Shown here: one piece after another, positions 20,649-29,228 of the stretch | Layout: each line of letters opens with the position of its first letter | Position numbering within the stretch: the stretch's first letter is position 1 | Assembly: GCF_004152845.1 (NCBI RefSeq) | Contig: NZ_SEON01000002.1 | Span: 682,001 to 746,000 of the forward strand | DNA: 64,000 nucleotides | From: Sphingobium fuliginis | GTDB taxonomy: Bacteria > Pseudomonadota > Alphaproteobacteria > Sphingomonadales > Sphingomonadaceae | Direction of reading: 5' to 3' | Notes under the pieces: model-generated | Databases searched by the model: none | What the model was told of the DNA's origin: nothing | What the model saw: the letters and a program-made list of their open reading frames with translations, nothing else | Made by a program: the position numbers and the translations under genes

Positions 20649-22388
20649 CTAACGGGTTTTCACATAGCGGCCGGGCGCATCCTCAATGGCCTTGAGTCGG
20701 CCCCTGCCCGGGCGGCGGGCGCCCTTCACCGGGACCGTGGCGGGGGTCTGCCCGCGAATCCACTCGATCCAGTCGGGCCACCAGCTCCCCTTCGTCTCCT
20801 TCGCCTGTGCAAGGAAGGCCTCCAGGGTGGGCTGCGATTCGGTGCAGGTCCAATATTGATATTTGCCGGCGGCGGGCGGGTTCACCACGCCCGCTATATG
20901 CCCCGACCCCGCCAGCAGGAAACGGATCGGGCCGGAGAAATGTTCGGTCAGTTTCCACACGCTTTCCAGCGGGGCGATATGATCTTCCCGTCCTGCCTGC
21001 ACATAGGCGGGTGTCCTGACCCGGCGCAGGTCGATGGGCGTGCCCGCGACGCTGATCGCGCCCGGCCGGACCAGCAGGTTGTCGCGATAGAGCTGGGTCA
21101 GATAATCCCTGTGCCAGCGCGCCGGCAGGTTGGTGGTGTCGCCATTCCAGTAGAGCAGGTCGAAGGGCGGATAATCCTGCCCCAGCAGGTAATTGTTGAC
21201 CACATAGTTCCAGATGAGGTCGCGCCCGCGCAGCAGGTTGAAGGTCGCGGCCATGTAGCGCCCGTCGAGGAAGCCGCCGGAGGAAAGCTGCTCCACCATC
21301 TTCATCTGCTCGTCATCGACGAACAGGCTGAGGTCCCCTGCCTTGCTGAAATCGACCTGGGCGGTGAAGAAGGTGGCGCTGGCGACCTTTTCTCCCTCCC
21401 CCCGCGCCGCCAGCAGCGCCAGTGTGGCGGCAAGGGTGGTGCCCGCGACGCAATAGCCGATGGCGTGGGCGCCGGGCACGCCCAGCAGGTCGCGCACCGT
21501 GTCGATCGCGTCGATCTGGCCGTTCAGTATATAATCGTCCCAGACCAGGTCCTTCATCGAGGCGTCGGCCGATTTCCACGACACCAGGAAGACGCTGATC
21601 CCCTGGTCCACGGCCCATTTGACGAAGCTTTTTTCCGGCGACAGGTCGAGAATGTAGAAGCGGTTGATCCATGGCGGGAAGATGATCAGCGGCGTTTCCA
21701 GCACCTTGTCCGTCGTCGGGGCATAGTGGATCAACTGGTAGAGCGGCGTTTCCCTGATCACCTTGCCCGGCGTGGAGGCGATGTTGCGGCCAAGCTCGAA
21801 CGCCGTGCCGTCCGTGTGGGTGAGCTGGCCCTTTTCCAGATCGGCCAGCATGTGCTGGAGGCCCTTGACCAGATTCTCGCCGCCGCTCTGGATCGTCTTC
21901 TGCACGACCAGCGGGTTGGTCAGCGGGAAATTGCTGGGGGCGATGGCGTCGAGCAGGCCGGTGGTGGCAAAGCGCAGCTTTGCCTTCTGCTTCGGATCGA
22001 CGCCGTCCACCGCGTCGGCCAGCTTCATCAGATAATCCGAGAGCAGCAGGTAACTTTGCCGGATCAGGTCGTAGAAGGGATGCTCGGTCCAGGCCGGGTC
22101 GGCGAAGCGGCGGTCGCGCGCGGCGGCGGGGCTGCCCGAGGGCGGCGGCTCCGGCTGGTCGCGCAGCAGGCCGCCGGAATCCAGGAAACGCTGCCACAGC
22201 GCCAAGCCTTCGTCGGCGAAGCCGGTCTGGATGCGCGCCACGGCTTCGGGATCGAAGGGCAGCGTGCGCCCGGTCGCGCCCGCCGCCTGTTCCAGCAGCA
22301 ACTGCTGCGCCCGGCCCAGCACCTGCGTCCATTGCTGCATGTCCTCCAGCGTGGGGAGATGGGGTTCCATGACGTCCTGTGCTTTCAT
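20649..22388 (-). CDS. phaC: Class I poly(3-hydroxyalkanoate) synthase
   Basis: 579 residues, the usual class I length. The lipase-like box GYCVAG places the nucleophile at Cys313. The segment FPPWINRFYILDLSPEKS (about 237-254) and the C-terminal GSGHIAGVVNPP with the catalytic His are typical. The enzyme polymerises (R)-3-hydroxyacyl-CoA on granule surfaces. Start ATG at 22388 fits GGAAGG upstream; an in-frame GTG at 22394 is less likely. The divergent aminotransferase gene starts 139 bp away. Confidence 0.95.
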   Translation of the reverse strand: MKAQDVMEPHLPTLEDMQQWTQVLGRAQQLLLEQAAGATGRTLPFDPEAVARIQTGFADEGLALWQRFLDSGGLLRDQPEPPPSGSPAAARDRRFADPAWTEHPFYDLIRQSYLLLSDYLMKLADAVDGVDPKQKAKLRFATTGLLDAIAPSNFPLTNPLVVQKTIQSGGENLVKGLQHMLADLEKGQLTHTDGTAFELGRNIASTPGKVIRETPLYQLIHYAPTTDKVLETPLIIFPPWINRFYILDLSPEKSFVKWAVDQGISVFLVSWKSADASMKDLVWDDYILNGQIDAIDTVRDLLGVPGAHAIGYCVAGTTLAATLALLAARGEGEKVASATFFTAQVDFSKAGDLSLFVDDEQMKMVEQLSSGGFLDGRYMAATFNLLRGRDLIWNYVVNNYLLGQDYPPFDLLYWNGDTTNLPARWHRDYLTQLYRDNLLVRPGAISVAGTPIDLRRVRTPAYVQAGREDHIAPLESVWKLTEHFSGPIRFLLAGSGHIAGVVNPPAAGKYQYWTCTESQPTLEAFLAQAKETKGSWWPDWIEWIRGQTPATVPVKGARRPGRGRLKAIEDAPGRYVKTR

Positions 22389-22527
22389 GGCCACCTTCCT
22401 TCGCCTGGCATGGTCCGGTCCGCCGCTTTCTCTGGCGTGTCGCGGGCTGGCGGGTTATAGCCGGATCGTGACAAGCCGAATGCGCGTCACGCACTATTCC
22501 TTACAGCGAGCTTTCAGGAAAGCCCCA

Positions 22528-23736
22528 ATGTCCGAAGAATTCTACCGCATGAAGCGTCTGCCGCCCTATGTCATCGCCGAAGTGAACGCGATGCGGGCCG
22601 CCGCACGCGCCGCGGGGGAGGACATTATCGACTTAGGCATGGGCAATCCCGACCTGCCGCCGCCCGACCATGTCATCGCCAAGCTGTGCGAGGTCGCGCA
22701 GAAGCCGAGCGCGCACGGCTATTCCCAGTCGATGGGGATTCCGGGGCTGCGCCGGGCGCAGGCCAATTATTATGGCCGCCGCTTCGGCGTCGATCTGGAC
22801 CCGGAGACCGAGGTGGTCGTGACCATGGGGTCGAAAGAGGGCCTCGCCAGCCTGGCCACCGCGATCACCGCGCCGGGCGACGTCGTGCTGGCGCCCAATC
22901 CCAGCTATCCGATCCACATGTTCGGCTTCATCATCGCGGGCGCGACCATCCGATCCGTGCCGACCACGCCGGACGAACATTATTGGCAGTCGCTGGAACG
23001 GGCCATGGCCTTCACCGTGCCGCGTCCGTCGATCCTCGTGGTGGGCTATCCCAGCAATCCGACGGCGGAGACGGTCGACCTCGCCTTCTACGAGCGGCTG
23101 GTCGCCTGGGCGAAGGAGAACAAGGTCTGGGTGCTGAGCGACCTTGCCTATTCCGAGCTTTATTATGACGGCAATCCGACGCCCTCCATCCTGCAGGTGC
23201 CGGGCGCCAAGGATGTCGCGGTCGAGTTCACCTCGCTCAGCAAGACCTATTCCATGGCGGGCTGGCGCATCGGCTTCGCCGTGGGCAACCGGCAACTGAT
23301 CGCGGCGTTGAAGCGGGTGAAGTCCTATCTGGACTATGGCGCGTTCACGCCGATCCAGGCGGCGGCCTGCGCGGCATTGAACGGGCCGCAGGACATCGTG
23401 CAGAAGAACCGCGAACTCTACCACAAGCGCCGCGACGTGATGGTGGAGGCCTTTGGCCGGGCGGGCTGGGACATTCCCGCGCCCAAGGCGTCGATGTTCG
23501 CCTGGGCGCCGCTGCCCCCTGCCCTCAAGGACATGGGGAGCCTGGAATTTTCCAAGCAGCTCCTTACCCATGCCAAGGTCGCGGTCGCGCCGGGGGTCGG
23601 CTATGGCGAGGATGGCGAGGGTTATGTCCGCATCGCCATGGTGGAGAATGAGCAGCGGCTGCGGCAGGCCGCGCGCAATATCCGGCACTATCTGAAGTCC
23701 ATGGGCGTCAACACGCCGGCCAAGGGCGCTGCCTGA
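22528..23736 (+). CDS. PLP-dependent aminotransferase, class I (AlaC/DapL-like)
   Basis: 402 residues of aminotransferase fold type I. The PLP-binding lysine is Lys239 in SLSKTYSMAGWRIGF, with VVGYPSNPTAETVD for the phosphate/Asn region and SDLAYSELYYDG for the Asp/Tyr contacts. Closest in appearance to the glutamate-pyruvate transaminases of the AlaC group, which share features with LL-diaminopimelate aminotransferases. Start ATG 22528 with AGGAAA upstream. The stop codon lies in the first copy of a 15-bp tandem repeat. Confidence 0.85.
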   Translation: MSEEFYRMKRLPPYVIAEVNAMRAAARAAGEDIIDLGMGNPDLPPPDHVIAKLCEVAQKPSAHGYSQSMGIPGLRRAQANYYGRRFGVDLDPETEVVVTMGSKEGLASLATAITAPGDVVLAPNPSYPIHMFGFIIAGATIRSVPTTPDEHYWQSLERAMAFTVPRPSILVVGYPSNPTAETVDLAFYERLVAWAKENKVWVLSDLAYSELYYDGNPTPSILQVPGAKDVAVEFTSLSKTYSMAGWRIGFAVGNRQLIAALKRVKSYLDYGAFTPIQAAACAALNGPQDIVQKNRELYHKRRDVMVEAFGRAGWDIPAPKASMFAWAPLPPALKDMGSLEFSKQLLTHAKVAVAPGVGYGEDGEGYVRIAMVENEQRLRQAARNIRHYLKSMGVNTPAKGAA

Positions 23737-23776
23737 GGAATATAGGCCTGAGGAATATAGGCCTGAGGAATATAGG
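23732..23776. repeat. Three perfect 15-bp tandem repeats across a stop codon
   Basis: CCTGAGGAATATAGG is repeated three times without a mismatch (23732-23746, 23747-23761, 23762-23776). The first copy contains the TGA of the aminotransferase gene; as 15 is a multiple of three, every copy places TGA in the same frame. The pattern is consistent with recent slippage or a copy-number-variable locus. Confidence 0.95.
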
Positions 23777-23973
23777 ATTGCGCTCCTGCGGAGGCGCTGA
23801 AGCGGGACAGGCGGCTCGCATTCAGCCCGGTTCGGAGGGTTGAGTGATGCCCGGACGGCGGAACTGGGCTCCTGCCTTCGCAGGCGCGCGTTTCCTTCAA
23901 GTCATGATGGCGTGAGTCCCATGCCATCATTTCAACCCTTGCCATTTCCTTCGCGCTGCGCTGCTGTGAAACG

Positions 23974-24450
23974 ATGATCGCACTCCCCCAGGTTTCCCAG
24001 GTCGCACAGACTATTCAGCTCGCTTTGGCTCCTGTCTTCCTGCTTGCGGGTATCGGGGCGTTCCTGAACGTCTGCGTCGGGCGGCTGGCGCGGATCATCG
24101 ACCGGGCGCGGAAGGTGGAGGAGAAGATCCTCGCGTCCCGCGGCAAGGAACATGACCGGATGGTCAGCGAAATCCGCGTGCTGGACCGGCGGATGAGCGT
24201 GGTCAATGGCGCGATCTTCCTGTCGGTGGCGTCGGCCTGCGCCGTCTGTCTGGTGGTCATCCTGCTGTTCGCGGCCAATCTGTTCGGGGTGCATCTGGGC
24301 ACGCCGATCGCGATTCTCTTCATCCTGGCCATGGTGTTGCAGGCGGCGGCCTTCGGCACCTTCATCCAGGAAATCCGGCTCGCCTCGCGCACCATCCACA
24401 TCCGCAACGAGGTGCTCTACCACAAGGTCGAGGAAGAGGGCGCGGGATGA
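23974..24450 (+). CDS. DUF2721 family membrane protein
   Basis: 158 residues. A hydrophobic N-terminal helix (about 12-34, LALAPVFLLAGIGAFLNVC) precedes a charged cytosolic stretch with GRLARIIDRARKVEEKI. Two more membrane helices follow (about 77-101 and 106-128). The RxxRxIDRxR pattern and helix layout are those of DUF2721, of unknown function. Overlaps the iron-sulfur gene by 4 nt (ATGA), so the two are translated together. Confidence 0.83.
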   Translation: MIALPQVSQVAQTIQLALAPVFLLAGIGAFLNVCVGRLARIIDRARKVEEKILASRGKEHDRMVSEIRVLDRRMSVVNGAIFLSVASACAVCLVVILLFAANLFGVHLGTPIAILFILAMVLQAAAFGTFIQEIRLASRTIHIRNEVLYHKVEEEGAG

Positions 24451-24983
24451 CGAAGTTCACGGTCAACGACCGGCCCGTCCAATATCGCATGGACCCGGCG
24501 ACGCCGCTGCTGTGGGCGCTGCGCGACGCATCGAACCTGACCGGGACGAAATATGCCTGCGGCACGGGCGATTGCGGCGCCTGCACGGTCGACATAGACG
24601 GGGAAGCCGTACGCTCCTGCCAGGTGACGATCGCCGCCACGGAGGGCAAGTTCGTCACCACCATAGAGGGATTGTCGCCCGACCGCGGCCATCCGCTGCA
24701 ACAGGTGTTCGCGGCGGACAATGTCTCGCAATGCGGTTACTGCATCCCCGGCGTCATCATGGCGGCGTCGGTGCTGCTGCGGCGGACCAGCGATCCGGGC
24801 GACGAGGAGATCGACGCGGCGATCACCAATATCTGCCGGTGCGGCATCTATCCCCGGTTGCGGGGTGCGATCCAGCGGGCGGGACGGGTGATGCGGGGCG
24901 AGGAAGTGGTGGACGCCGTGCCGCCATCCGGCATCACGCCGGACGAAGCGGCGAAGGCGGTTCCGGCGCTGCGGAAGCCCTGA
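24447..24983 (+). CDS. (2Fe-2S) small subunit of a xanthine-dehydrogenase-family oxidoreductase, IorA-like
   Basis: 178 residues. The plant-type ferredoxin motif Cys38/Cys43/Cys46/Cys58 (ACGTGDCGAC) is followed by the helical second cluster domain with Cys96-x2-Cys99 and Cys130-x-Cys132 (SQCGYC, ICRCG). This layout is that of the small subunits of isoquinoline 1-oxidoreductase and related molybdenum enzymes. Here no molybdopterin-binding large subunit follows; the next gene is a divergent-family dioxygenase on the other strand. A remote partner or a fused DUF2721-linked role is possible. Confidence 0.9.
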   Translation: MTKFTVNDRPVQYRMDPATPLLWALRDASNLTGTKYACGTGDCGACTVDIDGEAVRSCQVTIAATEGKFVTTIEGLSPDRGHPLQQVFAADNVSQCGYCIPGVIMAASVLLRRTSDPGDEEIDAAITNICRCGIYPRLRGAIQRAGRVMRGEEVVDAVPPSGITPDEAAKAVPALRKP

Positions 24984-25004
24984 GGCCATCCGCGTTCCTG
25001 CGGT

Positions 25005-25814
25005 TCAGCCGAAGCGGTAGCCCGACACGGCCCAGCCCAGCACATTGCTGGCGTGGTCGCGCACGGCCGCATCCTCCCCGCCCGCGCCCAGGGCGACCAT
25101 CAGCGGCAGGAGATGTTCCTCGCGCGGATGGGCGAAGCGGGCATGGGGCAGGTCGGCCCAGGCGGCGACGCGCTGCGCCCGGCTGGCCGGATCGGGGTCG
25201 GTGACGGCGGCGGTCAGGGCTTCGTCCCAGAGCATCGAAGGCTGGGTCGCCTGTGCGCCGCGCACGCGCAGATTGTGGAAGCTCATTCCCGATCCGATGA
25301 TGAGGACGCCCTCGTCGCGCAGCGGCGCGAGCGCCCGGCCTGCGGCGAGATGCGCGTCGGGATCGAGATCGCCGCGGAGCGAGAGCTGGGCGACGGGGAT
25401 GTCGGCCTGCGGCAGGGCGACCTTCATCGGGATGAAGACGCCATGGTCCCAGCCGCGCTCATCCTCCCTGCCGGTGGGGAAGCCCGCCTGTTCCAGCAGG
25501 CCGGCGGCGCGGCGGGCGAGCGCGGGCGCGCCGGGCGCATCCCAGCGGAGCGCATATGTGTGCGGGGGAAAGCCGTAATAGTCGAACAGCAGGCTGGGCC
25601 TTTCGCCGTCATGGACGGTGAACCGGCTTTCCTCCCAATGGCCGGAGACCAGCAGGATCGCACGGGGGCGTTCGGGCAGGGTCGCGACGATGCCCGCCAG
25701 ATAGTCCTGCATCGGCTGCCACATCGGGTCGCAATGCGGGCGATCGGGGTCGCTGGGGTCCATGAAGAAGCAGGGGCCGCCGCCATGGGGGATGAAGAGA
25801 GTCGGTTGTCTCAT
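25005..25814 (-). CDS. LigB-type extradiol dioxygenase (4,5-DOPA dioxygenase-like)
   Basis: 269 residues of the class III extradiol dioxygenase family. Metal-ligand and catalytic histidines appear in FIPHGGGP (His10), LLVSGHWEES (His59) and ERGWDHGVFIPM. SGMSFHNL is the family-specific C-terminal block. Members open catechol rings or act on DOPA; the E. coli homologue YgiD is an example. The substrate here is unknown. It converges on the [2Fe-2S] gene with only 21 bp between stops. Confidence 0.88.
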   Translation of the reverse strand: MRQPTLFIPHGGGPCFFMDPSDPDRPHCDPMWQPMQDYLAGIVATLPERPRAILLVSGHWEESRFTVHDGERPSLLFDYYGFPPHTYALRWDAPGAPALARRAAGLLEQAGFPTGREDERGWDHGVFIPMKVALPQADIPVAQLSLRGDLDPDAHLAAGRALAPLRDEGVLIIGSGMSFHNLRVRGAQATQPSMLWDEALTAAVTDPDPASRAQRVAAWADLPHARFAHPREEHLLPLMVALGAGGEDAAVRDHASNVLGWAVSGYRFG

Positions 25815-25908
25815 GCCCAGGAGATCGGATGGATTTGAGCGCGGCGCAAGCGGGGCGCTGGAAACGGACTGTTTCGGGTGGGGCGTGAAAGGCGGCGGCG
25901 GGCGGCCC

Positions 25909-28476
25909 TCAAGCTCCGTTTTCTTCCAGCACGGGGGCGATGGCCTGGGCCAGAGTGGCGCCGGAATAGGGCTTTTTGAGCAGGGTCACGTCGCCGAAGC
26001 GTTCGGGCAGGTCCAGCCCGTCGCCATAGCCGGTGGCGAAGAGGAAGGAGACGCCCTTTTCCGCCAGCAGTTCCGCCACGGGAAGGCTGGTTTCATTGCC
26101 GAGGTTGAAGTCCAGGACCGCCAGATCGACGTCATGGTTCGCGATCGCATCCCGCGCGCGGCTGACGCTGGCGGCGGTGATCACTTCGGCGCCGAGGTCG
26201 CGCAGCGCGTCCTCGCCATCCATGGCGATGATCATATTGTCTTCGACCAGCAGGACGTTGCGCCCCTTGAGCAGCGTCGGCGTGGGCGCCGGGGCGGGGC
26301 TGGCGCGTTCGATGCCGACGACGTCGGGCAGGACGGAGGCGACATGGGCGGAGGGGATGCAGAATCGCGCCTCCAGACCGGAAAGGCGGTAATGCACCTC
26401 CGCCCGGCCATCGAGATCATAGGGGATGGACCGTTCGATCACGGTCGATCCGAAGCCCCGGCGGGTGGGCGCGACCACGGCCGGCCCGCCGCTTTCCCGC
26501 CAGTCGAGCAGCAGGCTACCGTCGGCATCGACCCTCCAGCCGATGGCCACGCTGCCATTGTCGGACAGAGCGCCATATTTGGCGGCGTTGGTCAGCATCT
26601 CATGGATCACCAGCGCCAGCACCGTGAAGGCGGCCGGGGTGAGCAGCACATTGGGACCGGTCAGCTTCACCCGGTCGCGCCGTTCGGCCAGATAGGCGGC
26701 CGATTCCACCTCGATCAGGTCGTAGAGCCGGGCGGGCGCCCAGCGGTCGGCGGTGATCTGGTCATGGGCGCGGGCCAGGGCGTGGACGCGGCTTTCCAGC
26801 GTGTCGATGAACTGGTCGACCGATTCGGCGCTGTCGCGGGTCTGGGACAGCAGCCCCCGGATCAGCGAGAGGATGTTGCGGACGCGATGATTGAGTTCCG
26901 CGATCAGCAATTCCTGCTTCTCATGCGCCTTCTGCCGTTCATCATGGGCGGAATCGGACAGGCGCAATATGACTTCCAGCAGGGCGGTGCGCAGCGCCTC
27001 CGCCACGCGCAGTTCGGCGGCGGTGAAGGGCACGGCGGCGCCGCGCACCAGTTCCGACCATTGTTCGAAGCTCTTGCGCGGGGTCAGGCGGGGGCCGTTG
27101 GGGCCATATTCGATATGCTTTTCCGGGCTTCCCGCCCAGCGCACCGAGCGGAGCTGTTCCGCCCGGAACAGCACCACATAGTCGCGCGGGCGGCGCGAGA
27201 GCGGGATGGCGAGCAGCCCCGCCGCCCGGTCGGCATGGGCGGACGATTCGGGCAGCAGGCGCGCCATATGATCGGTGGTGAAGACCTGGCCGGCGGCGGC
27301 CCGGTTCAGCATGGCGACGATGGCGGCGAAGCTTCGCTCGTCCGGGGCGAGGCCGGAAAAGGTCATCTGGCCGTCGATATAGACGCCGACGCCGTCGGCC
27401 GGGATGGTGTCGAAGATCACCTCGCCCAGCCAGCGGGCGTTGGACAGCAGGTCATGGTCCTGCGCCACCGCCGACATCAGCCGGTCGGCCACCTGCCGCG
27501 CCTTGCCCTCATAGGCGGAGGTTTCGCTGCGCTCCCGGTTTTCGAGCATCATCGAGAAGATCTGGCCGAACAGTTCGGCGGCGCTGCGCTGCGCGAAGCT
27601 GGGCAGGCGGGGGCCATAATGGTGGCAGGCGAACAGGCCCCAGAGCCGCCCTTCGACGACGATCGAGATGGAGAGCGAGGCCCCTACCCCCATATTGCCG
27701 AGATATTCGATATGGATGGGCGACACCGCCCGCGTCAGGCAGAGCGACATGTCGAGCGCGGCGCCAGAGGGGTCGAGCTGCGGCACGATGGGAACCGGCT
27801 GCGCCTGCACGTCCGCGATCACGCGGAAGATGTTGCGCAGGTAGAGCGCCCGCGCCTGCGCCGGAATGTCGGACGCGGGATAATGCAGGCCGAAGAAGCT
27901 GTCGATGCCGGGACGCAGCGCTTCGGCCACGACTTCGCCGTCGCCGCCCTCCGCAAAGCGATAGACCATCACCCGGTCGAAGCCCGTCAGCGCCCGCACC
28001 TGCCGCGCGCCGTCCCGCAGGAAGGCGGCCATGCCCTGCGTCTGGCCGAGCCGCGACACCATGGAGCGGACCATGCTGCTGGCCTCCATCTCGTCATGGG
28101 ACGCCGGTTCGGCCTCGATCACGACCAGCGATCCGGAGAAGTGGACGGCGACGTCGAACGGCGCGATCCCGTCGACCAGGGTGAGGGAGAAGATGCGCTC
28201 CACCGCGTCGGGGCCGCGCAGCAGGGTGATGCGGTTGCGCAGGGAATGGACCGCCTCCCCGCTGAAGATGCCGCTGATCGGCCGGCCCAGCATCTGTTCG
28301 GGCGAAAGACCGATATGATCGGCGCTGTTGGCCGACACGCGCGACACCAGCCAGTCGGCGGTCAGCGCGATCAGGAAACCGAAGGGCTGGACCGTGCCCA
28401 GCACATGGATCGGCTCCCGGTCGCAATTGCTGAGGTCGACGGCGAAATCCTGGGCCGGGATATTGCCGTCAGCCAT
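25909..28476 (-). CDS. bphP: Bacteriophytochrome HWE-type histidine kinase with C-terminal receiver
   Basis: 855 residues: PAS (about 15-115) with biliverdin-binding Cys18 (SNCDREPIHVLG), GAF (about 140-310) with the PASDIP motif at 200-205, and PHY with the tongue motif PRKSF near 466. An HWE-type kinase core follows with phospho-acceptor His530 (ELNHRVRN), HEMLTNAAKYG and WRESGG. A receiver domain starts near 735 (LLVEDNMIIAMDGE) with its phospho-Asp in VLDFN. It is a red/far-red light sensor kinase. Start ATG 28476 lies inside the end of the heme oxygenase gene (8-nt overlap). Confidence 0.93.
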   Translation of the reverse strand: MADGNIPAQDFAVDLSNCDREPIHVLGTVQPFGFLIALTADWLVSRVSANSADHIGLSPEQMLGRPISGIFSGEAVHSLRNRITLLRGPDAVERIFSLTLVDGIAPFDVAVHFSGSLVVIEAEPASHDEMEASSMVRSMVSRLGQTQGMAAFLRDGARQVRALTGFDRVMVYRFAEGGDGEVVAEALRPGIDSFFGLHYPASDIPAQARALYLRNIFRVIADVQAQPVPIVPQLDPSGAALDMSLCLTRAVSPIHIEYLGNMGVGASLSISIVVEGRLWGLFACHHYGPRLPSFAQRSAAELFGQIFSMMLENRERSETSAYEGKARQVADRLMSAVAQDHDLLSNARWLGEVIFDTIPADGVGVYIDGQMTFSGLAPDERSFAAIVAMLNRAAAGQVFTTDHMARLLPESSAHADRAAGLLAIPLSRRPRDYVVLFRAEQLRSVRWAGSPEKHIEYGPNGPRLTPRKSFEQWSELVRGAAVPFTAAELRVAEALRTALLEVILRLSDSAHDERQKAHEKQELLIAELNHRVRNILSLIRGLLSQTRDSAESVDQFIDTLESRVHALARAHDQITADRWAPARLYDLIEVESAAYLAERRDRVKLTGPNVLLTPAAFTVLALVIHEMLTNAAKYGALSDNGSVAIGWRVDADGSLLLDWRESGGPAVVAPTRRGFGSTVIERSIPYDLDGRAEVHYRLSGLEARFCIPSAHVASVLPDVVGIERASPAPAPTPTLLKGRNVLLVEDNMIIAMDGEDALRDLGAEVITAASVSRARDAIANHDVDLAVLDFNLGNETSLPVAELLAEKGVSFLFATGYGDGLDLPERFGDVTLLKKPYSGATLAQAIAPVLEENGA

Positions 28477-29008
28477 GGACGGGCGCCACTTCGCCCCTGG
28501 CGGCGGCGGCGAACAGATCGAATGCGGCCTCCGCGCCGCGAATCGCGTCGCCGATCCATGGCTGGCCCCCATCGGCCGCGGCTTCATCCAGTCGTCGCTG
28601 GAAATCCGCCCAGCCGCCCTTTTCATGCACGGCGGACAGATAGGCGCGCGGCAGGCCGGGGCCGACGCGGCGGGCGAGCATGGCGCCGCCCAGGCGCGAT
28701 CCTTCCAGCGTGTAGCGCAGACCCCAGCGATAGGCATCGGACGGGGGCGCCGGCGCGGCGAGCGGCGCGGGCTGCGGTTCGCCCAGGGCCGCAAGGTCCC
28801 GGGTCAGCAGCGGCAGCCGCGGCGCATCGGGGCGGGTCATCCGCTCCAGCGGGGCGAGCGCCCGGGCATGGGCCTTCAGGAAGGCGGCATAGCCGGGGCG
28901 ATCGTTCAGCGAAAAATGCGAGAACAGGTCGTCGACACGCTGATGGCTTTCCATCGTCGCTTGGCGCAGGGCCTGTCGGGCGCTGCCGGCAGTGGGCGTT
29001 ATCGTCAC
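28469..29008 (-). CDS. bphO: Biliverdin-producing heme oxygenase (BphO type)
   Basis: 179 residues. The proximal heme ligand is His22 in ATMESHQRVDDLFS, and the distal helix glycines appear in LEGSRLGGAMLARR. Length and motifs match bacterial heme oxygenases that supply biliverdin to bacteriophytochromes. It overlaps the bphP start by 8 nt, so both proteins are probably produced together and the chromophore is made beside its apoprotein. A near-palindromic FNR-like box lies 35 bp before the start. Confidence 0.92.
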   Translation of the reverse strand: MTITPTAGSARQALRQATMESHQRVDDLFSHFSLNDRPGYAAFLKAHARALAPLERMTRPDAPRLPLLTRDLAALGEPQPAPLAAPAPPSDAYRWGLRYTLEGSRLGGAMLARRVGPGLPRAYLSAVHEKGGWADFQRRLDEAAADGGQPWIGDAIRGAEAAFDLFAAAARGEVAPVHG

Positions 29009-29042
29009 CCCGCATTCCTAAGGGGCTTTGCAGGGGCGCGCA

Positions 29043-29056
29043 CTGATCTGGATCAG
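29043..29056. promoter_or_regulatory. FNR/CRP-type palindrome upstream of bphO
   Basis: CTGATCTGGATCAG is a perfect 14-bp palindrome apart from its centre. It differs from the FNR consensus TTGAT-N4-ATCAA only at the outermost base of each arm. It sits 35-48 bp upstream of the bphO start codon. Confidence 0.4.
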
Positions 29057-29228
29057 CTTTTGCCTTCCTTCGGTCACATTTCCGGGGATTTCGGCGCAAA
29101 GCAGCCTTTGAGGCGCCGCCGGGGATTCTTTCAAATCGCTGACAGACAAGTTCAGCATCGTGACATCGCACAAGTCCTAAAAGCGACATATGAGGGGCGA
29201 ATGGCCCCGTGAAACAAAGGCGAACGGC

